Made by a program: the position numbers and the translations under genes. The notes beneath the pieces are model-generated. The model saw nothing but the letters and a program-made list of their open reading frames with translations. It was not told the DNA's origin and ran no database searches. Of a stretch of DNA of 64,000 bases, positions 23,056 through 34,237 are shown piece by piece (within the stretch, counting starts at the first letter, position 1; every line of letters begins with the position of its first letter). Source of the stretch: Litsea cubeba (lineage: Eukaryota > Streptophyta > Magnoliopsida > Laurales > Lauraceae); assembly GCA_012931725.1 (NCBI GenBank), contig CM022948.1, positions 48,630,801 through 48,694,800 on the forward strand, written 5' to 3'.

Positions 23056-23396
23056 GAGGTTTTTCCTGTACAATCACCATTAGTCATCAATTTCCATGCC
23101 TGGTGACCAAAGTCAAAGTATTTTCCTGAAGGTTTTCCATACTACTTCATTTTTGTGATGTCACAAAACTTTAATGTGATATCGCAAAGCGCTATTAGAT
23201 TATGCAAAGGAAAAGGTCCCCTTTGAGTCTTTAATAAGGTAGTTGAAATGATTCATAGAATTCATTTTGTGATATCGCAATAAAGTTTGCAATATCGCTA
23301 AAATAGCAGCACAGAGAATCTCTAGGGAAGTATCTCTACTTTAGTCACTAGGCGTGGAAATCGACCTCTAATCATTACCGTACAGGAAAAGGCCTC
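23056..23396. mobile_element. MITE, family M1, 341 bp
   Basis: Terminal inverted repeats of at least 60 bases: GAGGTTTTTCCTGTACAATC at the left matches the inverse of the right end (GTACAGGAAAAGGCCTC), and the homology continues through CACCATTAG, ATTTCCATGCC and GGTGACCAAAGT. The interior has GTGATATCGCAA motifs. A second copy lies at about 24224-24617. Confidence 0.75.
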
Positions 23397-23429
23397 AGGT
23401 GGAATTCTATACATTCCATTTAGTGAACT

Positions 23430-23645
23430 TAGAGCATGTTTCTTTTCAAGAATTCAATGAATCCTGTCTGGAGAATTTCTGAATTCTCAGACATAGTGGA
23501 ATTCCTGGATGCTAGGGAATTCCACCAAAATGCAAAGAGGCTGAATTCTTGATCATCCAGGAATCCCACCATGTCTGGAAATTACAAAGAGAGTTGAATT
23601 CTTGAATTCCCAAAGGCCATTTGGGACCTTTCATGTGGCCGGAAT
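23430..23645. mobile_element. Foldback MITE with GAATTC-rich arms
   Basis: CAGACATAGTGGAATTCCTG (from 23488) is matched in inverse by CAGGAATCCCACCATGTCTG (to about 23578). Outer segments TTCAAGAATTCAA and TTGAATTCTTGAATTC are also inverse. This is typical of a small hairpin MITE. Confidence 0.6.
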
Positions 23646-24223
23646 ATGGGACTTGCAAATGCTAACATGATTTTCCAAAAACAAAATTCATGTAAGAAAT
23701 TTCAGAAAAGAAATAGGCCCTTAATGTAGTAGGAAACATAATTTTGGATCCCGGCGACAAAAGGAAAAAAAAAAGGTCATTTCTTACTTTCGCAATCGTG
23801 TCTCGTGGAGGGAACAAAGAACAGAATGCTTCGAGAAATCTCATGTCAATATAAAGTGGCATAGAAAACTTGTGTAATGAAAAAATCCCCCTCCTAGAAC
23901 ATGAGTTTCTACAAAGCAAAGCGGTTTTCGACCATCGAAAAAGTTGTTTCATGGCGAACAACGATCGTGGCAAATGTTCCTCAGAGTTTTCAAGCAAAGG
24001 GAATGTGGCGGATAAATGTGAGTTGTTTTTAGTTTTCCTATGCATTTCACAAGTATATTCTCTATAAATAGAGTTTCATGATTTTAATATGCTTGGTAGG
24101 CCTTGTCTGAGGTTCCTTGAATTTCACAAGTATTTGGCGGATCTTTATGTTTTTGTTTCTATTTTTAAGTTGGTGCCATCCACAAATCAGGAATTATATC
24201 AGCAACTCATTTGTTAAAAGGAT

Positions 24224-24617
24224 TTTTCTTATATGGTCAGCATTAGCTATTGAAATATGTGCCTAGTGATGAAAGTTAGTAAGATTTTCAAACCATTCTC
24301 CTTACTAATACTATCTTGCGATATTGCGAAATTTTGATCGGATTATGCGATATAACTAAGAAATGGCAGTGGACAGAGCAAGTAGCGGGAAACGGGCATT
24401 GAAATATAGAGAAAAAGGTTCCCATTGACTTCTTAGCAAGGTAATTTTATGCACCATCCTATATTCCAATTAAAACTTTGCGATTTCATAAAAAAACTAT
24501 TGCAACATTATAAAAAAAAAAAGTGGTAGTGCGGAGAATGCCTGAGAAATTTTCTCGACTTTCGTCACCAGATGTGGATTTCAATAGCTAATGGTGACGG
24601 TACAGGATAAACCCCTT
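24224..24617. mobile_element. MITE, family M1, second copy
   Basis: Collinear with the copy at 23056: CAGCATTAGCTATTGAAATA, GCCTAGTGATGAAAGT, TTGCGATATTGCGAA and a right end CTAATGGTGACGGTACAGGA. More diverged interior, about 390 bases. Confidence 0.65.
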
Positions 24618-24828
24618 TGTTAAATCTTCCTTCGATGATCCCCTATCGCATCATTTACATTCATCTAGGGGCATACTACTTTCTTAATGGTAAAGATGTG
24701 CATGATGATTTTGGCAGAAAATGAAAGTGGTTTTCGAAGTTAATATTTTTTCCTACGTATTACCAAATACTATTTGGATTGCAAGAATTGCTTATATTGC
24801 ATCATGGAATGAAAGCAAACAAATTTAG

Positions 24829-25204
24829 AGCAAGGCTCTCCTAAGCTCAAGCTTAGGAGAAAATCCCGTAAGCTCATGCTTGTGGGGCCCACCTTTGGTC
24901 CATCCAAATGAGCCAAACACATGACCCCCCTAAATTGCAAATGTCCACCAACTTTTGGTCAAATCCGAATTTACTGGACCGGTAGATCGACTATGTATCG
25001 ATCCGAATGGACTATTGAGCATTAAACTTTTGGGCCCATATGGAGATGATAGAAATCACGGTTGGGGCTGATTTTTTGTACAGAGGAGGATCCCAGGGAA
25101 TCCTTGAAATCCCCCCATCTCCATCCCCATGCGGGTCCCCAAGTGGACCCCACTATACACTTGAGCTTACCTTATCCTAAGCTTGAGCTTAGGAGCGCTG
25201 GCCC
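24829..25204. mobile_element. MULE-like MITE, 376 bp, with CTAAGCTCAAGCTTAGGA ends
   Basis: The left end contains GGCTCTCCTAAGCTCAAGCT and the right end the inverse of AGCGCTCCTAAGCTCAAGCT. Flanks CAAATTTAG (24820-24828) and CAATTTTAA (25205-25213) are 7/9 identical, consistent with a 9-bp MULE-type target duplication. The same terminus appears at 63456 beside the PCNA fragment. Confidence 0.65.
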
Positions 25205-26717
25205 CAATTTTAAATCTGTTCAAGCTTCAAGGATGGTCTCCTTTAGGTTTGTGGCTGAATTAAAATGTCATTTCAGGGTCAACCTGCCCTCATGATTATA
25301 TAAGCATCTTTCTCTAGATTTCCTCCTCCCACTATTTTTGGGGCTTTTTTTTATGTAGTCACTCTTCTCTCCTTTTTGGAGTAACATCGGTCCTCAACAA
25401 GGTATATCTATGCATTGCAAAATAAGTGATCATATATTAAAAAGGTTATAAGGTTGTGAAAGTACCGCTTTCCATAGAAGTTATATAAAATAGAAATATA
25501 AAAATTGGGGCAGAAAAGGAATACTAGAGATGAGGTAAAAGAGAGCTTTTATAGGAAGGAAGAACTAAAACTTTAAAAAGAGAAGAGGAGACGTGTTTTA
25601 ATGAAAATAAAAAAAAAGAGATATAAGTAGTGCAAAGAGAATGTGAAAGCAAAAAAAAAACAAAAAGGGACGTAACTATCACTCAAAATGAGGACTGCCA
25701 CTCAAGATTAAAGTCAAAATCCTTGGCTATATTATAATAGATCATGATCAAAATGAGAACCCAGCTGATCAGCTGGGTTCTCATTTTTTGTATTATTTTT
25801 GGTGGCTTTTCTCAGGCATGTTTGCTCAATGAATTCATTTTTTTCCTTCTAGCCAAAAAAAAAAAATACAAAGATGTTAATATTTTCCCCAGTTTTCACG
25901 TTTCATGAATGTGAAGAACTTTTCTGTAATTTTCTCCGAGACCAAACCCGAGAGGCAGTACTGAACCATTTTCTATATATGGTTGGGGTGGTGCTTCATA
26001 TTGTGAGGTGAATGGATTTTCTGCAATTTTTTTGGAAAGCAGATGGAGACTTGATGGGCGCAAACTAGAAGCCATTCTATATGGAGAAACTCGTCTCCAC
26101 ACCGAAAATCTTTTGCTAAACCAAATAATAGAAACTGAGGTTAATACAAAAAAAAAAAAAGTCATAAAAGATTGCATTTAGGGGCTGTTATTTTCCACCA
26201 CTAAAATGGTTTTCTGCTGTGGAATTTTTTTCCCGCTGCTAAACTCGACATCATAGAAAAAAATCCTTTTTTGTTTGTGCGGAAAATGAACCTATATGGA
26301 GTTCCAAATCTATCGCGCACAAACATACCCTCATGTGTTTTTTTTTTTTTAAAGAATTTAATGTTTGTCCTTTTCTTTTTCAAAATTTTTTCTTCTGGGT
26401 TTCAAGACGACGTAGAAACAGATTACGTGCAAATTATGTTGCAACCAGATCCAAATGTGAGATGCCTATTTCTTTTTTGTTTGAATTCCTAATGGTAATT
26501 GCTTTTAGGAGAATTTTTAATGAAAATTTGAAATTTTTTTTTCTTTATTGGTAGCAATCTTTACCATAAAGCCTAGATCAAAGCCTTCCGGAACCCAAAA
26601 GGCCAAAAGTTCACTCGTGCAGGATTTTAACTACGCTGGATACTGGCACCTATAACGGGCTCTCTGTTCATCAAGGCGACGCTAATTGCTGTCCTCCTTT
26701 GGTGAGAGTGGCTTATT
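25205..26717. other. No gene recognised
   Basis: AT-rich with poly-A/T runs. Short frames exist but none has recognisable protein features. The only strong structure is the palindrome at 25750-25787. Confidence 0.4.
25750..25787. other. 38-bp perfect palindrome
   Basis: AAAATGAGAACCCAGCTGA is followed directly by its exact reverse complement TCAGCTGGGTTCTCATTTT, with no loop. Confidence 0.9.
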
Positions 26718-26880
26718 TAACCATGTTTTGTGGCAATTTTTTGTTTTCTATTTTGCTATTTTTGAAATGATTTTCCTATTTACAGGACATGTCGTAAGTG
26801 ATTCAACTATGTCTTGTAACAATTTTTTTTTCTATTTTGCTATTGTGAAATGATTTTCTTGTTTACAGGACTTGTCCCGG
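26718..26880. repeat. Two-copy tandem repeat, period about 87 bp
   Basis: Units with CTATTTTGCTATT, GAAATGATTTTC and TTTACAGGAC(A/T)TGTC recur, ending near 26796 and 26876. The TTTACAGGAC strings look like intron acceptors but no exon was recognised. Confidence 0.6.
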
Positions 26881-26959
26881 TTTATGTCAAATCAACAGTT
26901 GCTTGCCATGGATTTCACCGGTTGGAGTGGCTCTTTAAGCATATTTATAGAGATATTGA

Positions 26960-27360
26960 TGTTCGAAGTAGGTGGGTCTTCCGGCCAGGATTTCAAGACT
27001 TTGACCCTCTTAATGCTGAGATTAAATATCCAAAAGGTTAAGACCCCAAACCCAAGATCTAAAACCCTTATTTCATGTATTAAGATCATAGATCTGTCAT
27101 CAAAGGACAGATCTAGACATGCACAAACAAGTAGAAAAGATCTATTAATATAACTCGTGTAGATCTATACCTGAGGAGCTCGTTTGCGCCCAAATTGAGA
27201 AGTTGATATTCTTGATTCCGCGAAACCTTTTTCATACTTGTGATCTCCTAGGCCTTACGATCTTTCACTCTATGACCCTCTAGTGGAAAACTTCTCAAGC
27301 AAATGGTGGGATCTTAGTTGAGAAGAAACCCTAGGCACTCAAGTGGGAAACCAGATCAGG

Positions 27361-27395
<35 letters not shown>

Positions 27396-28567
27396 TGGAC
27401 GTCCTCTCTTTCGGCGTGCAAGAGAGTGTGTGTCGTCCAGCCCTAGGCCCTCTTATTTATAGTTTTTGAAACTCTGTCTCTCCTAATATAATTCAAAGTC
27501 TCACTTCTAATTCTGATCTTATGTATCCTACTCCTCATTTCCTTATGAGTTCCAATTGGAATAAAACTTCATCTTCCTCAGGGCTAGCATGGGGACCGCC
27601 AGGGATTCCTTAGATCTAGCTCCAACTGTAGTATCTGGACCCCACATCTCATGTGAACTCCGGACCAAATAGTTCATTGCAAATAACTCTACTAAATAAA
27701 TGCAATTACACTCTATTCTTAGGAATTTACAAGAAGACCCTAAACTTTTCAATTATCACAAGCAGGCCCCTTCATCAATTATATCCATGGATCCATTGGA
27801 ATTAAATCGTCTAACCAAATTGGATCCACCTCTTATTATTTTTGTGACCCAATTAATCACACGGATCATTGATATCATCTGATTAACTCTTAATCAGGAC
27901 GAGTGCGTACTTACCGACGATCAATTCCAGTAATCAACACAGGGGGATATTTCTCTTTTAGAGAACAAATTCCATATTGAGAATATATGTTCCCACAGTC
28001 TCACTACGACCTACCCAAGATACCAAGGTGTTGACCTACATTTGGCCTTACTCATTGGTAAGTTAAAGTGAATGCATAGTAGAAACTTGAGTCCATTACT
28101 CTCTCAGGATTGAGAGCCTATTGCTTGGACATTATGAGAGCTTTCCTTAATCAAAGATGGTATTTTGTATAAGGTGTTACTCATGGTCCTTCAGTACATT
28201 CAATGCACTAACACAACAACCCAGAGTCTTCAACTCTGATGGTCGAAATAAATCACAATATCTCATAGTAAATATAGTGCTACAACCTTTTCAAATGAGA
28301 TGCCCAGTCACATCGCTGGTTGTGAAAAAACTTCAAGTATAAGAGTTGTGATACGTCTCCTACATGTGAATATCATCCACACACATGGATCACATTTAAT
28401 ATACTTAAGGACACCTGTCCATTTCATGAACAATCATGTCATTATGTATTAATTGTATGAAACCATAAAATAAAATCTCATGAATGATACATGAAATTAT
28501 AAATCAATTAAGATAATAAATGAGTTTATTCACATCATCCACTGGATTGAGGACATAGAATCTAACA
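26960..28567 (-). mobile_element. Copia 3' LTR, family 1, 1608 bp
   Basis: On the minus strand it starts TGTTAGATTCTATGTCCTCA right after a polypurine tract and ends CTTCGAACA. It follows degraded copia pol on the same strand. Collinear with the LTR remnant at 20787-23029. It includes a (GA)n microsatellite at 27362-27391. Confidence 0.7.
27361..27391. repeat. (GA)n microsatellite
   Basis: About 15 GA units inside the copia LTR. Confidence 0.9.
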
Positions 28568-28582
28568 ATCCCCCACTTGGAC
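28568..28582 (-). promoter_or_regulatory. Copia polypurine tract
   Basis: The minus strand reads CCAAGTGGGGGATTGTTAGA; the AAGTGGGGGAT run directly before TGTTAG is the usual copia plus-strand primer site. Confidence 0.75.
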
Positions 28583-28759
28583 TCAATTCCAGTCAGGATC
28601 ACATCTCACACCCATCCCATCCACATGCTACTCAAAGGCTTAGTAAAGGGATCTGCAAGATTATCCTCAGATGCAATCTTGGTAACAGCAATGTTACCCC
28701 TCTACACAATCTCTCTAACCAAATGATACTTCCTCTCTACGTGTTTTTGCCTTTTATGA

Positions 28760-29795
28760 CTTCTTGGTTCTTTGGATTAAGCAGCCGCCCTGCTATTGTT
28801 AAAGAAGACTATGAGTGGCTGTAGCGCCAATGGTACCTCCCCAAGTTCCAAGAGAAACATTTTGAGCCATATTACTTCCTTATTTACTTCACAAGCTGTT
28901 ACATATTCAGCTTCCGAGGTGGATTCAGTTGTACAATTCTGTTTGACACTCCTCCAGTTGATAGCTCCTCCGCCAAGCATTAACACGTACCAAGTGGCAG
29001 ACTTCCTTGAATCCTTATCTGATATGAAGTTAGAATCTGTGTATCCAACTAGAATCAACTCATCACTGTCGTGAAATAACATGTAGTCTCCAGTCCTTTC
29101 AAGTATTTGATAATACACTTTACAGTAGTCTAATGATCAAGACCTGAGTTCGTTTGATATCTGCTAACTAAGCCTACTGTATGTTAGACATCTGGTCTAG
29201 TACATAGCATAGCATACATGAGGCTACCAACAGCCGATGCATATGGTACCGCATTTATCTACTCCTTTTCCTCACATGTTTTACACCGATCCCTGGAAAG
29301 GTGCACTCCATGCGTAAAAGGTGTGAAACCCTTCTTGGAGTGCAGCATAGCAAAGCATACCAGTACCTTATATATATAAGCAGCTTGAGATAAGCCAATA
29401 ATCCTATTTTTTCGTCTCAAAAAAGTTTGATCCTTAGGATGTAGTTGGTTTCTCCCAAATCCTTCGTATCAAACATTTGAGTCAACCAAACTTTGACCGT
29501 TGACAACATCCCTGTATCACTATAAAACAAAGAAAACTACCCTGCCTCCTACACCCTTCATGTACATGCATGACTCATCCGGATTTTGACTAAAGCCAAA
29601 CAATTTGATTGGCTGGTCAAAACGAATGTTTCAACTCCGAGACGTCTGCTTCAATCCATAAATGGACTTCTGCAGTTTGCAAACTCTTTACTCTTGGCCC
29701 TTAGCTACACCGACACCGTCTGGCAGCATCATGTAGAAATAATTTCATTTATGTCCCATGTCGTTGTCTTTGGTTATAATCCACCTTAAAAGCTC
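28760..29795 (-). pseudogene. Copia reverse transcriptase C-part and RNase H (degraded)
   Basis: The stretch 29118-28777 is an open frame that reads as a Ty1/copia RNase H: LVGYTDSNFISDKDSRKSAT, GGGAINWRSVKQ, STSEAEYVTACE and KEVIWLKMFLLELGE, with D, E and D-type positions in place. Upstream, split over frames with stop codons, are reverse transcriptase pieces: KLQKSIYGLKQTSRS near 29660, VKVWLTQMFDTKDLGE near 29480, and a YASAVGSLMYAML-like block near 29230. The YVDD region is damaged. The copia order integrase-RT-RNase H ending at the LTR is respected. Several stops and frameshifts mean it cannot encode a working polyprotein. Confidence 0.8.
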
Positions 29796-29799
29796 CGAA

Positions 29800-30290
29800 A
29801 GCGGGAGGGAAGAATTAAAAATAAACTTAACTATATCATGATCAGACACGCTCTTGTCCACCTAGCTCCTTCAATTTTGATGCCATGTGCACCATTACAA
29901 GGATGTGTTCTTTTACTCCTAGGGTTCCATCATATTTCGTATTCGAAATGCGACTTATCAATGAGGCACCTACTACCTTATTTGTTATCGTAAATTGCTT
30001 TTTCACCGTATTTAAGAAGTCTTTAGCCTTATCTTTTAATCCTATTGATAGAATCGTAGATAAATTTTATTCCTGCTTTGTTTACCTTTATCCATTTTTC
30101 ATATAGTGTCCTTTCTTCGGCAATAGTATTTTTCAGCGGGTTTCTCATGCATGGGTTCGTCAAAGGGAATTTCTAAGTCCAAAAACATTAAAGCATCCAA
30201 CCATTCAATGAAATTGGAACCAATCAAAGTGGGTATGGTCCCTAAAGTGGAAAGTGCGGCCAAGGTTCTGGTTACTAAAGGAAACAATAA
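29800..30290 (-). pseudogene. Copia gag fragment (UBN2-type, degraded)
   Basis: The minus-strand translation gives TLIGSNFIEWLDALMF and LDLEIPFDEP at the upstream end, then in shifted frames RYDG-like NTKYDGTLGVKEHI and MVHMASKLKELG, the standard succession of the copia gag domain. It joins RT sequence at about 29795, so the rest of gag, protease, integrase and the RT N-part are deleted. Several stop codons are present. Confidence 0.65.
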
Positions 30291-32029
30291 ATATATGTTA
30301 AAGATTCGCTTTGAGTTTTAATTCTACAACTAGAATAAAGCAATGGGTATATCACTGTAAATCTACCTTTGGGTGGGTAAACAACATGTGAATTATTGCT
30401 TTTCATAATTAATTTGTCCATGTTAACAAATGTGATATAAATTAAGAAGATCACACCTTTGGGCGTAAATCAGTCAAGATTATATATCATATTTATAAAC
30501 ATATCAAATTTCGATTTCGAACCATTCGAATGATCTCACCTTTGGGTGAACCCCCATTAATGAAATCGTAATCTTAAGTATTTTCATAATCATTCAAATA
30601 ATAGGTGATTCCTTAAACTCAATTCAAGAAATTATTCATTTTTCATAACTAGGTTGCTTTGGCGGCTAACAAGTTAATTAAAAGTTGATTTACAACTGAT
30701 ACATATAATAACACTTAATTTATCATTTGATTATCAAATAAAACATGACAAACTGGTTTGGCGAAAACCTTAATTACACTAAATGAGTTTCATAAAAATT
30801 CCTTTTGACATTCAAAGATTGTGCCCATCATGATCCAATAGTTCGAGTTTATAATGGTAAAAAAGTCCTTAATATGGCCAAAACTTAAACCAAACTTATT
30901 TAATGGATCCATAAACTATTATTGGTTTTGCTAAAGAAATAGCATTATATGCAAGTAACAATTACACAATAAACAACTATAATATTAAATAAATCCAAAT
31001 TAATAGAGCTTTTTGTATATACCCCATAAGGTTTGTAGGATTTGTAAATAGGCCCCTGAGATTTTAGTATTTGTAAATAGGCATCTGCCTTTTCTTTTTC
31101 ATACCTTTTATGTCCCCTAAATCAATATTCCTAATAAGAATGGGCAACCACCATGAGATTTGTCTTGAGCTTTTATATAAATGACAGCTTTGCCCTTACA
31201 TCCATTAAAAAAAATGAGTGTATTATTATTTACAAAAATATCATTATTTTATCTCAAGTCCCAATGATTTCTCTCAATAACTCTCTCTTGCACATGACTA
31301 GGGATGGATCTAGGTACAAGGGCTTGGGGACTAAAGCCCCCACCCATATCTAAGAAAAGTTTAAACCCCGCCTCTTCCCTCTCAAATTCTAAGAATTAAT
31401 ATATTTTTGACATTTGCCCCTTCCCCCAAGATTTTTTTTTTTTTTTACATAGATCCAAACACAACCCCCTCGTAAATTCTAAAAACTAATTTTTTTCTTT
31501 TTTACATTTGCCCGTTCCCCCAATATTTCTTTTACACTCCCTACACATGAAGCAAAATCATATATTTTGAAACTTTCATCAATCCAATGGTGGGTCATGT
31601 ATGGATTTGATAAATCATAACCGATTATAAGTACAAGTGTTAATTATCGTCATAATCAATCTGGATTTAATAAAATGAGCCTTGTATTGATAAAAAATGA
31701 ATTTATGTAGGGTTTTTTTCTCACACTAAATGTAATTTTTAATGTTAATGCTTTATAATAAAAAAAAACTGACTCCAAGCTTTTGAAATTATTCATATAA
31801 AGATAAAAGAAATGGACAAAAGTGTCATTTCGCACTAAAAACCTATGGTGGTCGGAAGACTATTGAGACTCTTAGACATATCTATTACATCGTTACTGGG
31901 ACCTTAGATGTATCTCGAATGACCAAACCTACAGATCGAACTGTAGATTTAATAAGTACCAGTATGTACAAAAATCTAGTGCATGGGCTTTAATTAGGTC
32001 AGATTTAGATCTCTTTTGGGCCTATTAAA
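30291..32029 (-). other. Probable copia leader and unrecognised AT-rich sequence
   Basis: From 30365 to 30560 the motif CACCTTTGGGTG/CACCTTTGGGCG recurs three times, and a similar TCCTTTGGGTAT occurs at 33747 near the primer-binding site, suggesting one leader region split by later insertions. The part from about 31000 to 32029 has no recognisable gene. Confidence 0.35.
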
Positions 32030-32259
32030 TAGGCCTGTCAATGGGACACGTTAAAACGGGTAGAAAGCCCGGCTCGGCCTGGCCCAAGCCCGAAAACACA
32101 GGACTTCTAAAAAAATTTAAGCCCAGTGGGCTGGGCTTGGATAATACATTTTAAAGCCCGGCCAAAATGGGACTAGGATTGGGCAGAAACAACCCAGCCC
32201 GTTCAGGTCCGGCCCGGCCTGTTGCAAAGTCATTTAATAATTATTATTTATATATTACA

Positions 32260-32364
32260 GTTTGTACCCAAGATTGGTTTAGTCATGACAAAATTAGTGA
32301 TGATGATTTAGACAATGATGGAAATGCACTAACTGATGGTTTAGACATATTAAAAGAAAAATAA
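32260..32364 (+). pseudogene. Remnant of hAT transposase C-terminus
   Basis: A short frame reads VCTQDWFSHDKISDDDLDND and ends in a stop about 20 residues later. The CTQDW string followed by an acidic tail resembles the end of plant hAT transposases. It is preceded by an AG acceptor-like TATTACAG. It is only about 35 residues, so function is lost; the assignment is by resemblance plus its position inside a hAT element. Confidence 0.5.
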
Positions 32365-32384
32365 TTTCTTTTGGTTTTTTTTTA

Positions 32385-32690
32385 CATTACTTGACCCATA
32401 TAGGATATCATTCTCATTCATTTTATTGATTTTCTATTTTCACTGGCCAAAGAAAAAAAAAAGAAGTTTTTAAACGATCATACATTACTTTAACTTGACT
32501 CATATATGATACTCATTTTCATTCATTTCTATTGATTTTCTACTTTCACAGGCGAAAAAAAAAAAAAAAAGGTTTTAACCGTTCCTACATTACTTTACCC
32601 ATTTAGCCTATAGGATACTCATTCATTTCTATTGATTTTCTACCGTAAGCGGCAAAAAAAAAAAAAAAAAGTTTTTTAACTCCACCATGT
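32385..32690. repeat. Three tandem units, about 105 bp, within the hAT element
   Basis: Blocks CATTCTCATTCATTTTATTG / ATTCATTTCTATTGATTTTC, then TTTCAC, a G/C-rich tetramer, a long A run and GTTTTTAAC recur three times, diverging mildly. Confidence 0.75.
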
Positions 32691-33099
32691 TACTTGTTGC
32701 ATTGCATTGCCAGTCCCAAGCCCGGAAAAAAGGAGAAGGGTTTAAAGTACGGTTCACACTGGGTGTCTGGTGACAATATAGGAATAATTAGAGAATGTTT
32801 TGCTTATATCCAGGATAAGGCTAAGCCCAGGCCCGGCCCTGTCCTAGCCAAGGCCCGTATGGGACGGGATTTGATGTAGGTCCGTTCAATTTAGGGCTAG
32901 GATTGGGCAACATCCGGCAGGCCCGTTCTACTTTCGGGACGGGATTGGACAACCCAAGCCCAGGCCAGGCCCGTCCCATTAACAGGCCTACAATTAAATA
33001 TACCAATAAGCACCATCTAATTAGTGGGTCATTCTGAAAATCTTTATCGAAAACTGAACTGGGCGCAGTGAGCCCTTAATAGGCCAGGCTCGCCCGAAA

Positions 33100-33472
33100 T
33101 TGACCCAGATCAAACCCTGACCCGGTCCGACCCGACAGTGGGTGGCCCAGGTCAGGTTGGATGACCTGGACCATGGATCGGCCCAGGCGAACAGGCTGGT
33201 CGGGTGCAGTTCATGTTGGACCGACCTGTCTGGACCGGCCCACTCCCCAGCCTGGGCAGGTATGCTGCCAGAGCACTGTACATTGACCCAGATCAAGCCT
33301 GACCCAACCTAACCAGACAGAGGGTGGACCAGGTCAGGTTGGCTAACCCGAACCATGAATCAACCCAACCGAACAAGCTAGGACGATGCAGGTCAGGTTG
33401 GCCCAAAATATCTGGCGCGGCCCACTGCCCAGCCTGGGCAGGTATGCTGCTAGCGCACTTACACTGTTCGCT
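33100..33472. repeat. Two tandem units of about 185 bp, GGTCAGGTTGG-rich
   Basis: Both units run TTGACCCAGATCAA, CAGGTCAGGTTGG, then GGCCCACT.CCCAGCCTGG and GCAGGTATGCTGC. Unit 2 starts at about 33284. Apparent open frames are by-products. Confidence 0.75.
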
Positions 33473-33841
33473 GGATAGTGCCTTTTTTTGTTTTTTGAAT
33501 ACATTAATAATGATAAAACTAAATCACTATTATCATTATTATGTTCTTTCATGTCCAAAACCAAAGGGAACCCACGGAGGTTCAACCTCTTTATAATTTC
33601 TTAAACCAAACAAATCATGATGAATATAAAATAAATCTTTCATTCTCATCTCTTTTAGATTGGATTGGGCACTATAATCCTTATTTTATAAGGAGTATGA
33701 TCCAATAAATGGAATATCTTTTATCGAATATAACACCCAAGATTTCTTTCCTTTGGGTATTTGGATTTGATTCCAGGTAGAATCTGGGAAGCCTCAAAAT
33801 AATATATAAAATATAATCGATTATTTGTTTTACCTAAAATT

Positions 33842-33854
33842 GGCTCTGATACCA
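33842..33854 (-). promoter_or_regulatory. Copia primer-binding site (initiator tRNA-Met)
   Basis: The minus strand reads TGGTATCAGAGCC, the complement of the 3' end of plant initiator tRNA-Met, two or three bases from the presumed LTR end. This fixes a minus-strand copia element whose 5' LTR lies to the right. Confidence 0.75.
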
Positions 33855-33857
33855 AAG

Positions 33858-34237
33858 GTTAGAATTTTCATACACCCAAGATCACATTAGGTATAAACAA
33901 AAACACTATTAATCTGAAATATAATAAAATAATACAGGACTCCATGGCTTTCTGTGATTCAAACACCAACAGAGGGCTTGACTTGAAAATGGATTTACAA
34001 CTTCCTTGAACCTTTCTTTTCTCTCACGCAAATTGATGGAAGCCCAGATAATTCACCGTAGGCAGGAAAGTAACTCAAGATTCAAAAATCGATCTCTCCA
34101 ATCCAGTCTCTCTAATTGAGCACCTTGTAAAAGCAAATTTTAAAAAACCTTTGACCATGGAAAAATATCTTTTATTGACGTTCTAGAAAGAAGTAGACCC
34201 CATATGGTCATATGGGCCATACTCACTTAGTCCAACA
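33858..34237 (-). mobile_element. Copia 5' LTR, family 2, about 380 bp
   Basis: On the minus strand it starts TGTTGGACTAAGTGAGTA at 34237 and ends ATTCTAACC just before the primer-binding site. It does not resemble the 1.6-kb LTR at 26960, so the window has at least two copia families. Confidence 0.6.

Larger units (their letters stand above)
32030..32990. mobile_element. hAT-type transposon remnant, 961 bp, with 8-bp target duplication
   Basis: Terminal inverted repeats TAGGCCTGTCAATGGGAC and, at the right, the inverse of TAGGCCTGTTAATGGGAC. Flanks are CTATTAAA (32022-32029) and CAATTAAA (32991-32998), 7 of 8 identical. hAT elements make 8-bp duplications, and GTCAATGGG-type ends with GGCCCGGCC subterminal sequence are typical. 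It sits inside the presumed copia leader. Confidence 0.85.
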
